11,023 nucleotides of DNA, from contig CAZQCJ010000058.1 in assembly GCA_964591885.1 (NCBI GenBank), forward strand, positions 1-11,023, read 5' to 3'. Below are positions 4,935-11,023 of the stretch, one piece after another; the stretch's first letter is position 1, and each line of letters begins with the position of its first letter. Below the pieces are notes generated by a model. That model saw only the letters and a program-made list of their open reading frames with translations. It had not been told where the DNA came from and did no database searches. Position numbers and translations under genes: made by a program. This DNA is from CAZQCJ01 sp964591885 (GTDB lineage Bacteria; Patescibacteriota; Microgenomatia; PFEM01; JAPLYW01).

Positions 4935-6161
4935 ATGAAGCTTCATCAAAAAATCTTTTGGTTATTAATTTTCCTTCTTCCTGTTCAGCTTGGACGCCAT
5001 TTCTGGCCTGACTTTAGTTTTGTCTTGGGATTAAAAATTGACTATTTGTCTCCAACTCTTTATTTAACTGATTTTTTAACTCTAGCTCTTCTAGCTTCCT
5101 GGGTTTGGGAATGCAGAAATAAATTATCGCTGAATATTTTTCTTAAATGGTTAAAAAAAAATTGGTGGCTAATTGCTTTTTTTACCTATCTTGTTCTCAA
5201 TGCCTTTTTAGCTCTAAATCAAGGAGCAGCTTTTTATAAATTAATTAGAATAGTTGAATTTACTTTACTCGGTTATTATGTTGCCAAAAATTGCCATTCG
5301 TTATCTAATCTTTATTTGCCGCTATCAATAGCGGTTATTTATTCTTCTTTAATTGCTTTATTTCAGTTTTTTAAGCAGGGTTCTTTAAACGGAATTTTTT
5401 GGTGGTTAGGTGAAAGAACTTTTGATTTAACTACTCCGGGGATTGCCAAAACCCTTGTTAACGGCCGTTTGTTTTTGCGTTCTTATGCAACTTTTTCTCA
5501 TCCCAATGCTTTGGCTGGATTTCTTTTAGTTAGCTTGTTTTTAATATTGCCTTTTGTTAAAAAACTTAAGTTTTGGGCCTGGCTCTATGGGCTTTTAGTT
5601 GGCTTGGCTATTATTTTTTCTTTTTCCCGTTCGGTTTGGTTCGTGGGGCTTTTTGTTTTCTTTATCTTGATGATTAAAAAGACAAAAAGGATTTTAACTT
5701 TTATTCTTACTCCTTTATTTTTTACCCTTTTTCTTTATTTGTTAACTTTCACTTCCCACCTCTCGACCAATGAAGCCTTTTTTCAAAGAACCCAATTAAT
5801 AAAAGATTCTTTTCTGATGATAAAAGACTATCCTTTATCTGGCGTGGGTCTTAATAATTTTATCGTCTATTTACCGAATTATTGGTCTTTAACCGGATTT
5901 ACTTATTGGTTACAACCGGTTCATAATTTTTATTTACTATTGATTTCAGAAATAGGCTATCTGGGCTTTCTAATTTTTCTTTGGTTTTTGTTTTTAACTT
6001 ACCAAAGAATTTTTCTGGGAGAAAAGAATAAAAAATTTTTATTAACAGCTTTAAGCGTAGTTTTTTTCCTAGGCTTTTTTGATCATTATTGGTTAACCCT
6101 TCAGCAGAATCAGCTACTCCTAACTATTCTTTTAGGCTTAGCTTGGTCTTCTCAAACTTAA
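4935..6161 (+). CDS. O-antigen ligase/polymerase family membrane protein (Wzy/WaaL-like)
   Basis: This polytopic membrane protein probably polymerises surface polysaccharide repeat units or ligates them to a carrier, outside the membrane. From the ATG at 4935 it has 408 residues and about ten hydrophobic segments. Family motifs include RSYATFSHPNALAGF (182-196), SRSVW (231-235), DYPLSGVGLNNF (298-309) in the extracytoplasmic loop, and VHN (329-331) followed by SEIGYLG (338-344). These match the Wzy_C/O-antigen ligase pattern of HPNALAG, SRS, P-x-G-x-G-x-N and VHN. Polymerase and ligase cannot be told apart from sequence. Alternative in-frame starts are TTG 4914 and ATG 4926. I prefer 4935 because the upstream codons fall inside a GC-rich hairpin/repeat-like element. 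The next gene is a Wzx-type flippase, supporting a role in surface glycan assembly. No glycosyltransferase is present in the window. Confidence 0.86.
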   Translation: MKLHQKIFWLLIFLLPVQLGRHFWPDFSFVLGLKIDYLSPTLYLTDFLTLALLASWVWECRNKLSLNIFLKWLKKNWWLIAFFTYLVLNAFLALNQGAAFYKLIRIVEFTLLGYYVAKNCHSLSNLYLPLSIAVIYSSLIALFQFFKQGSLNGIFWWLGERTFDLTTPGIAKTLVNGRLFLRSYATFSHPNALAGFLLVSLFLILPFVKKLKFWAWLYGLLVGLAIIFSFSRSVWFVGLFVFFILMIKKTKRILTFILTPLFFTLFLYLLTFTSHLSTNEAFFQRTQLIKDSFLMIKDYPLSGVGLNNFIVYLPNYWSLTGFTYWLQPVHNFYLLLISEIGYLGFLIFLWFLFLTYQRIFLGEKNKKFLLTALSVVFFLGFFDHYWLTLQQNQLLLTILLGLAWSSQT

Positions 6162-6184
6162 AAGCTTAGTTTATTATTAAATCA

Positions 6185-7504
6185 ATGCATCTTTCACAAA
6201 AAGTCGCCTTTAACACCATTGTTCAAATATTTGCCAAAATGATTACCGTTGGTTTTGGCCTAGCCTTAATGATTCTTTTAATCTCTCATTTAGGGCGGGA
6301 TGGTTACGGGGATTATATGTATATTTTGACTATAGTGGTACTTTTTGGTTCTTTTACTGACTGGGGGACAGCAACTATCGGGGTTCGTGAAGCAGCCAAA
6401 AACCCCAAAAGGCAGGATAAAATTTTACTTAATGTTTTTTTCATTCGTTTGTTTTTAGCTTGTCTAGGGGCTCTTTTGATGATTGCTGTTGGTTATCTTT
6501 TACCCTTAAAAACAGCTCACCCCCTACTTCTTCGTCAGGGAATTTTCATTGGCTCTTTAATTTTAATGGTTTTTGCTATTAAAGCTTCCTTTGGTTTAAT
6601 TTTTCAAACCAAACTTCAAATGTATAAATTAGCTGTTGCCGATATTCTTGGTAGTGGTTTGGTCCTTTTAATTTCCTGGGTTTTTTTAAAATGGCACTTT
6701 GGTTTAACAGCCTTAATTTTGGCTGTTTTGTTGGCCAATATTATTGGTCTGGCTATTGCTGGTTTTCTAGCTTTAAAGACGATTAGATTTAGGTGTTGCT
6801 TTGATAAAAATTTTCTGAAGAAATTTTTACTTGAATCATTACCAATGGGAGCGATTTTATTAATGTTCACCGTTGATAATAAAATTGACACAGTGATGTT
6901 AGGCTCTTTAAAAGGAAGCGGAGCGGTTGGAGTTTACGCTGTTTCTTATCGGGTTTATGATGTTTTAATTTTAGGAGCTGCTTATTTGATGAACTCTTTA
7001 TTACCAGTTATTTCCCGTTATGCTCGTCGACAAGGGCTGGCTAAATTAAGAGTCATTTACCAAAAATCTTTTGACGTCTTATTTCTAATGGCGATAGTTG
7101 TTTTAATTTTAAGTTTTTCCTTCGCTCCTTTTATCATCAAGTTTTTGACTCAACAACGCTTTAGTGAATTTGCTGATTCAGTTTTGGTTTTGAAAATTTT
7201 ATCGTTGGCTATTTTCTTTTCCTATTTTAACCATTTGACTGGTTATACGATTATCGGTTTAGGTAAACAGCGCTCTTATTTTTCTGTTTCTCTTTTTGCT
7301 TTATTTTTTAATGTGATTGCTAATCTAATAATTATCCCCCGTTTAACCTATTATGGGGCTGCTTTAGTTACGGTTTTTACTGAAGGTTTAGTTCTGGTAA
7401 TTACGATGTTTTTTATCTCCCGATTTTTAAAAATAATTCCTTCATTTTTTGTTTTTCCAAAAACTTTATGCCAGTTAATTAAAAATAAAGGGAGGATTTT
7501 TTAG
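6185..7504 (+). CDS. Polysaccharide flippase, MOP superfamily (Wzx-like)
   Basis: This protein likely flips lipid-linked glycan units across the cytoplasmic membrane. It has 439 residues with about twelve strongly hydrophobic segments, the first near 9-33 and the last near 400-425, in the two-bundle pattern of the family. The N-terminal block, with LISHLGRDGYGDYMYILTI followed by DWGTATIGVREAAK, is characteristic of Wzx/RfbX-type transporters. The segment VDNKIDTVMLGSLKGSGAVGVYAVSYRV in the middle matches the family's D-x3-LG-x4-GxY-A-Y pattern. The ATG at 6185 lies 23 bases after the ligase-like gene and has no Shine-Dalgarno motif. Pairing with the Wzy/WaaL-like protein suggests a Wzx/Wzy-type surface glycan pathway. 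A MurJ-like lipid II flippase is less likely because the start and length fit Wzx better. The substrate is unknown. Confidence 0.87.
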   Translation: MHLSQKVAFNTIVQIFAKMITVGFGLALMILLISHLGRDGYGDYMYILTIVVLFGSFTDWGTATIGVREAAKNPKRQDKILLNVFFIRLFLACLGALLMIAVGYLLPLKTAHPLLLRQGIFIGSLILMVFAIKASFGLIFQTKLQMYKLAVADILGSGLVLLISWVFLKWHFGLTALILAVLLANIIGLAIAGFLALKTIRFRCCFDKNFLKKFLLESLPMGAILLMFTVDNKIDTVMLGSLKGSGAVGVYAVSYRVYDVLILGAAYLMNSLLPVISRYARRQGLAKLRVIYQKSFDVLFLMAIVVLILSFSFAPFIIKFLTQQRFSEFADSVLVLKILSLAIFFSYFNHLTGYTIIGLGKQRSYFSVSLFALFFNVIANLIIIPRLTYYGAALVTVFTEGLVLVITMFFISRFLKIIPSFFVFPKTLCQLIKNKGRIF

Positions 7505-7513
7505 ATTTTAGAA

Positions 7514-7948
7514 ATGACTAAAATTAATTGTTTGAATATTTTTACTGATGGAGGGGCTCGTGGCAACCCAGGCCCGGCTGCTGTTGGCATTTTAATTAAA
7601 AACCAAAGCGGAGAAAGAATAACTGCTTTTGGACAGTTTATTGGTTGGGCTACCAATAATGTCGCTGAGTATCAAGCGGTGATTGTAGCTCTAGAATGGT
7701 TATTGGGGCATCAAGAAATTATTAAAAACTATCAGCAAATAAATTTCCATTTGGATTCGACTTTAGTGGTTAACCAATTAAATGGGAAATTTAAAGTTAA
7801 GAATTTAAAATTAAAAAATCTGATTATTAAAATCAAGGTCTTAGAAAAAAAGATTTATCAAAAAACTTCTTACAGATTTATTCCGCGAGCAAAAAATTAT
7901 CAAGCCGACTCTTTAGTTAATCAAACTCTTGATCAAAAAAATTTTTAA
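7514..7948 (+). CDS. Ribonuclease HI family protein
   Basis: This enzyme probably cleaves the RNA strand of RNA-DNA hybrids, for example R-loops or leftover primers. The 144-residue product opens with FTDGGARGNPGPAAVG (10-25), the canonical RNase HI first strand carrying catalytic D12. The other acidic residues are E52 (NNVAEYQA), D81 (HLDSTLVV) and D132 (NYQADSLVN), so the full D-E-D-D set is present. The C-terminal FIPRAKNYQAD resembles the V-P-R-x-x-N-x-x-A-D ending of the short RnhA-like branch, which lacks the flexible histidine loop of the E. coli enzyme. It starts 9 bases after the flippase and in the same frame, with only the TAG and three codons between. A GGGAGG at 7490-7495 is about 18 bases from the ATG, too far for a usual ribosome-binding site. 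Confidence 0.92.
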   Translation: MTKINCLNIFTDGGARGNPGPAAVGILIKNQSGERITAFGQFIGWATNNVAEYQAVIVALEWLLGHQEIIKNYQQINFHLDSTLVVNQLNGKFKVKNLKLKNLIIKIKVLEKKIYQKTSYRFIPRAKNYQADSLVNQTLDQKNF

Positions 7949-7977
7949 ACTTTGCTTTTCACATTATTGCCTAAAAA

Positions 7978-10404
7978 ATGACAGAATTAAATTTTCACAA
8001 AATTAATGAGACTCAAGAAAAACCAGTTGTTTTAATTATTGGCGGTGATAATTTAATCAACAATTTTCTTAATAAGAGTTTGCTTTTATCTAATTGTCAA
8101 GTATTTTTTTTCAGTAAGTCTTTAGATAAAGAGATTCTTAAAAAAGCCAACTATGTTTTTTGTTTTGACCAAGATTTTTCTTTGATTAAGGAGATTTTAA
8201 ATTTGGCTCCCTCAACCACTAAGTTTCTTTTTGCCCTTGAGTCATCTTCAGGAAAAGATAACTTGGAAAATAAAATTCTTCAGTTGTCTTTAATGCAAAA
8301 AGTTAATTTTCGTATTATCCGCTATCCTTTTGTTTACGGGCCAGGGATGGAGAAATCAGCTCTTCAATATTTGAAAAAATTAGATAATCTTTCAAAAGAT
8401 CAAGCCCTTTTTATTTCTGATTTTATCTATGGTTTGTTAAAAGCGATGTTTGGCGGTCGTACTAATGGTGGCTCTTTTGTTTTAATTGGAGAAAATAAAG
8501 ATCTCGGTTGGCGAGCTAAAGTTAATTTTCAGGAAGGTTTTTCAGAAATAGAAGGAACAATTAAGAAAGAGAGAAAAATTTTTTCACCCATAAAAATTAA
8601 AAAACCTGTTTTTTTTCTTTTAATTCTTCTGCTTTTTTTGGCTGTAACTTTTCCTGTGACATCTTTGGCTTTATGGGGTTGGTTAGGGAAACAAAGTCTA
8701 AGCCAAACTGAAAGCTTAATTTTACAAGGGGATATTTTAAAAGCTCAGCAAAAATCTCTTTTAGCCAGAAATTTTTTTCAAAAAGGCAAAAATCAAGCTG
8801 AGCAGATCGACCCCTTCTTAAATCTTCTAAGCCAAGAAAAAACCGAGTGGCTTAATCAATTGTTTGACTTAGGAGAGACTACAGCTGAAGGTTTTTACTA
8901 TTTTCTCCAAGCAGGTGTTAAAACTCAAAGTCTTCTCAAAGCCGTTTCTCAAAAACAAGTAATTGACTTTAATAGTTTAATTGAAGAAATTAAAAGTGAT
9001 CTTGACTGGAGTTTTAGTCAGCTTTCTTTGGCAGAAAGCCAGTTTAATCAAAGTCCTGAAGCTGAACAAATTGCTAAAGCGAGAAATTTGATTCTCCAAG
9101 CTCGTCAAGGAATTTTTCTTTTACCGGAATTAATTGGTTTAAAAGGAAAACAAACTTATCTTGTTTTATTGCAAAACAATAGTGAATTAAGGCCAACCGG
9201 TGGTTTTATTGGCTCTTACGGCCTTTTGACTTTTGACGAAGGTAAGCTAATTGATTTTGAGGTAAATGATGTCTATAGTGCCGATGGACAACTTAAAGGG
9301 CATGTTGAGCCACCCAGTGACTTAAAGAAATATTTAGGAGAAGCTGGTTGGTATTTACGAGATTCCAATTGGGATCCGGATTTTCCGACTTCAGCTGCCA
9401 GGGCCGCCTGGTTTTTAGAAAAAGAGACTGGGCGAAGAGTTGATGGGGTAATTGGCGTTAACTTGACTTTAGCCCAACAAATTTTAAAAGCCATCGGTGA
9501 AATCCAATTGCCTGATTATCAGGAAAAAATTAACGAAGCTAATTTTTTTGAAAGAGCCGAATATTATTCAGAAATTAATTTTTTCCCCGGCTCAACTCAG
9601 AAGCAGGATTTTCTTGCCAGTGTTACTCGGGTTCTTTTTGAAGAGATAAAAACGAGTGAGGAAAAAACCTGGTTTGCTCTGGCTAAAAATATTTGGCCTT
9701 CTTTTAAAACAAAAGACTTGCTTTTTTGGCTAGCTGACCCTCAGGCAACGACGATATTAGCTGATTTAGGTTGGGATGGGGCTGTTAAAGGAGTGGAGTG
9801 CCACTCTTTAACAGGAGAGTGTCTAGCTGATTATTTAATGGTTGTTGAGGCTAATGTTGGGATTAACAAAACCAATTATTTTTTGAAAAGAAGTTTCTCT
9901 CATCATCTTCAAATAAAAGAGGACCAGACGATTCAGGAAACCCTAAGGCTTAACTATCAGAATAACTCCAGTTCTAATTCTTTTCCTGGCGGTCGCTATA
10001 AGAGTTATGTAAGAATCTATACGCCAGTAGGGGCAACTCTTAAGGGAATGAAAATTACTAATCCTTTAAGTGGGGAAGTAAGCGAGGTTTTAGAAAGAGA
10101 AGTTAAGGAAGAACATGGTAAACAGGTTTTTGGTTTTCTTTTAGAAGTTCCAATCCAAGAAAGTCGCTCAATAGAAATTGCTTGGGAATTAACCCAAAAA
10201 CTTAATGAAGAGACAGATAAGTATTTACTCTTACTCCAGAAACAGCCGGGGATTAAAGATGAAGCCTTTAGTTTTTGTTTTATAACACCGGACGAATTAA
10301 GAATTTCAGCGGCAAAGCCCCTGGGTAGTCGGACAAGTGAGGGTTTTATTTTCAATCCCTCCTTTGATCAAGATTTGGTATTTGAAATCGACTTAGTGAA
10401 ATGA
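7978..10404 (+). CDS. Membrane-anchored DUF4012 protein with degenerate epimerase-like N-terminal domain
   Basis: The function is unknown. The 808-residue protein has three parts. Residues 16-175 resemble a shrunken NAD-dependent epimerase/dehydratase (extended SDR) fold: VVLIIGGDNLINNFL (17-31) sits where the Rossmann loop would be, SSS (89-91) follows a strand, and RIIRYPFVYGPGM (112-124) closely matches the epimerase R-x-x-NVYGPGM motif. The active-site tyrosine appears lost, with N95-x3-K99 where Y-x3-K is expected. One strong transmembrane segment (about 209-233) follows a basic stretch (KIKK), predicting a cytoplasmic N-terminus and an outside C-terminus. The outside part has a helical region (240-385). 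The DUF4012 core comes next, with LLQNNSELRPTGGFIGSYG (397-415), RDSNWDPDFPTSA (461-473) and RVDGVIGVN (487-495). A beta-rich tail (about 635-740) closes the protein. Its neighbours are surface-glycan membrane proteins, so an envelope role is inferred. Confidence 0.85.
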   Translation: MTELNFHKINETQEKPVVLIIGGDNLINNFLNKSLLLSNCQVFFFSKSLDKEILKKANYVFCFDQDFSLIKEILNLAPSTTKFLFALESSSGKDNLENKILQLSLMQKVNFRIIRYPFVYGPGMEKSALQYLKKLDNLSKDQALFISDFIYGLLKAMFGGRTNGGSFVLIGENKDLGWRAKVNFQEGFSEIEGTIKKERKIFSPIKIKKPVFFLLILLLFLAVTFPVTSLALWGWLGKQSLSQTESLILQGDILKAQQKSLLARNFFQKGKNQAEQIDPFLNLLSQEKTEWLNQLFDLGETTAEGFYYFLQAGVKTQSLLKAVSQKQVIDFNSLIEEIKSDLDWSFSQLSLAESQFNQSPEAEQIAKARNLILQARQGIFLLPELIGLKGKQTYLVLLQNNSELRPTGGFIGSYGLLTFDEGKLIDFEVNDVYSADGQLKGHVEPPSDLKKYLGEAGWYLRDSNWDPDFPTSAARAAWFLEKETGRRVDGVIGVNLTLAQQILKAIGEIQLPDYQEKINEANFFERAEYYSEINFFPGSTQKQDFLASVTRVLFEEIKTSEEKTWFALAKNIWPSFKTKDLLFWLADPQATTILADLGWDGAVKGVECHSLTGECLADYLMVVEANVGINKTNYFLKRSFSHHLQIKEDQTIQETLRLNYQNNSSSNSFPGGRYKSYVRIYTPVGATLKGMKITNPLSGEVSEVLEREVKEEHGKQVFGFLLEVPIQESRSIEIAWELTQKLNEETDKYLLLLQKQPGIKDEAFSFCFITPDELRISAAKPLGSRTSEGFIFNPSFDQDLVFEIDLVK

Positions 10405-10417
10405 TAAAATTAACCCC

Positions 10418-11023
10418 GTGCCTGATAAGAAAGAAAAAGTAAAACTAGTTGTTGAGAAAAGAAAAGTTACCGGAAAGAAGGTAAAAATCTTACGACGTGA
10501 TGGTCTTTTGCCGGCTAATATTTATGGGAAGAAAATTAAGTCTCTGGCTGTACAGTTGGCAGTAAAAGACTTTCTGCCTGTTTTTAAGGAAGCCGGTGAA
10601 ACAGGCCTGGTTGAACTTAAAATTGTCGGCGAAGAAAAAACAAGACCAGTTTTAATCCATAACGTTCAATTTCATTCTGTTAATGATAACCCGCTCCATG
10701 CGGATTTTTATCAGGTTGACCTTAAGGAGAAAGTAACAACTAAAGTTCCAGTAGAATTAATTGGTGAAGCCCCAGCGGTTAAAGAAAAAATTGGTATTTT
10801 AATTCAGCCTTTAAATGAAGTTGAGGTAGAAGCCTTGCCAAGCGATTTGCCGGAAAAGATTGAAGTTAACATTTCTGACTTAAAAGCAGTTGATGATATT
10901 GTTAGCATCGACAAAGTTAAAGTTATGGCTGGAGTTAAAATTTTAACTGATCAAAAAGAGATTCTAGCTAAAATTGAACCTCCAGCTAAAGAAGAAATTA
11001 CTCCACCCCCAGAAGAGATTGAG
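10418..11023 (+). CDS. rplY: 50S ribosomal protein L25/general stress protein Ctc (3' end outside window)
   Basis: This is a 5S rRNA-binding large-subunit protein of the long TL5/Ctc type. The frame is open for 202 codons to the window edge, so the C-terminus is missing. It begins with a GTG at 10418, 13 bases after the DUF4012 stop. No in-frame ATG precedes it, and homology supports this start: VEKRKVTGKKVKILRRDGLLPANIYG (12-37) is the standard L25 N-terminal pattern. HADFYQVD (94-101) ends the 5S-binding domain. The TL5 C-terminal beta domain follows from about 104, with VPVELIGEAPAVK (110-122) and LPEKIEVNISDL (144-155). The last visible residues are proline- and glutamate-rich (PPAKEEITPPPEE), as is common in the unstructured tail of this family, so little is probably missing. 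No Shine-Dalgarno motif is seen. Confidence 0.94.
   Translation, partial: MPDKKEKVKLVVEKRKVTGKKVKILRRDGLLPANIYGKKIKSLAVQLAVKDFLPVFKEAGETGLVELKIVGEEKTRPVLIHNVQFHSVNDNPLHADFYQVDLKEKVTTKVPVELIGEAPAVKEKIGILIQPLNEVEVEALPSDLPEKIEVNISDLKAVDDIVSIDKVKVMAGVKILTDQKEILAKIEPPAKEEITPPPEEIE

Noticed and set aside
6616..6891. Open frame of 91 codons on the minus strand inside the flippase gene
   Set aside because: It is antisense to a clear membrane transporter. The translation has no recognisable family or start signal and reflects the codon pattern of the real gene.
7926..7950. A-run/T-run near the end of the RNase H gene as a terminator
   Set aside because: The AAAAATTTTT symmetry has no G/C stem, so it would not form a stable terminator hairpin.
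9273..9494. Open frame of 73 codons on the minus strand inside the DUF4012 gene
   Set aside because: It lies opposite the conserved DUF4012 core. Its composition is typical of an antisense shadow and there is no promoter or ribosome-binding site.
10017..10355. Open frame of 112 codons on the minus strand inside the DUF4012 gene tail
   Set aside because: It is antisense to a conserved coding region. The serine- and leucine-rich translation has no family motif.

Overview
This window looks like the chromosomal replication origin neighbourhood of an AT-rich bacterium with compact genes. A candidate phyla radiation (Patescibacteria) lineage, possibly a Microgenomates-like group, is my best inference. 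The reasons are short core proteins, very tight gene spacing, few Shine-Dalgarno motifs, a YidC without a periplasmic domain, a KhpB/Jag without the Jag-N domain, and a large DUF4012 protein of a kind I recall as common in that radiation. Several genes end in TGA exactly where their families should end. The standard code therefore applies, which argues against the Gracilibacteria/SR1 lineages that read TGA as glycine. The taxonomic call is from gene style, not from a search.

Layout: dnaN (14-1141) and dnaA (1384-2766) point left. Everything from rpmH (2893) to the right edge points right, so transcription diverges from a point just upstream of dnaA. The 242-base gap between dnaA and dnaN carries a recognisable oriC. 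Read on the minus strand it has clustered DnaA boxes at the dnaA 3' end, a perfect box, a 3-base spacer, five DnaA-trio codon-like units, and an AT-rich unwinding region running to the dnaN start. The 126-base gap on the other side of dnaA holds a further perfect DnaA box. It sits between the -35 and -10 of a probable dnaA promoter, which suggests autoregulation.

The right arm begins with the classic cluster rpmH-rnpA-yidD-yidC-khpB (2893-4861): ribosomal protein L34, RNase P protein, two membrane-protein insertion factors and a KH/R3H RNA-binding protein. It ends at a GC-rich decayed hairpin (about 4892-4922) that may terminate transcription. Next come two cell-surface polysaccharide membrane proteins, an O-antigen ligase/polymerase-like protein (4935-6161) and a Wzx-type flippase (6185-7504). 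They are followed by a ribonuclease HI-family protein (7514-7948), a large membrane-anchored DUF4012 protein with a degenerate nucleotide-sugar epimerase-like N-terminal domain (7978-10404), and the start of rplY (ribosomal protein L25/Ctc), which runs off the window at 11023.

Most of the window is ordinary core genome. The parts most worth a second look are the origin architecture (box, trio and unwinding region in the same order as Bacillus subtilis), the DnaA box inside the dnaA promoter, and the pseudo-epimerase/DUF4012 fusion beside polysaccharide export genes. I found no CRISPR array, insertion sequence, tRNA or rRNA. No gene-free stretch exceeds 300 bases.
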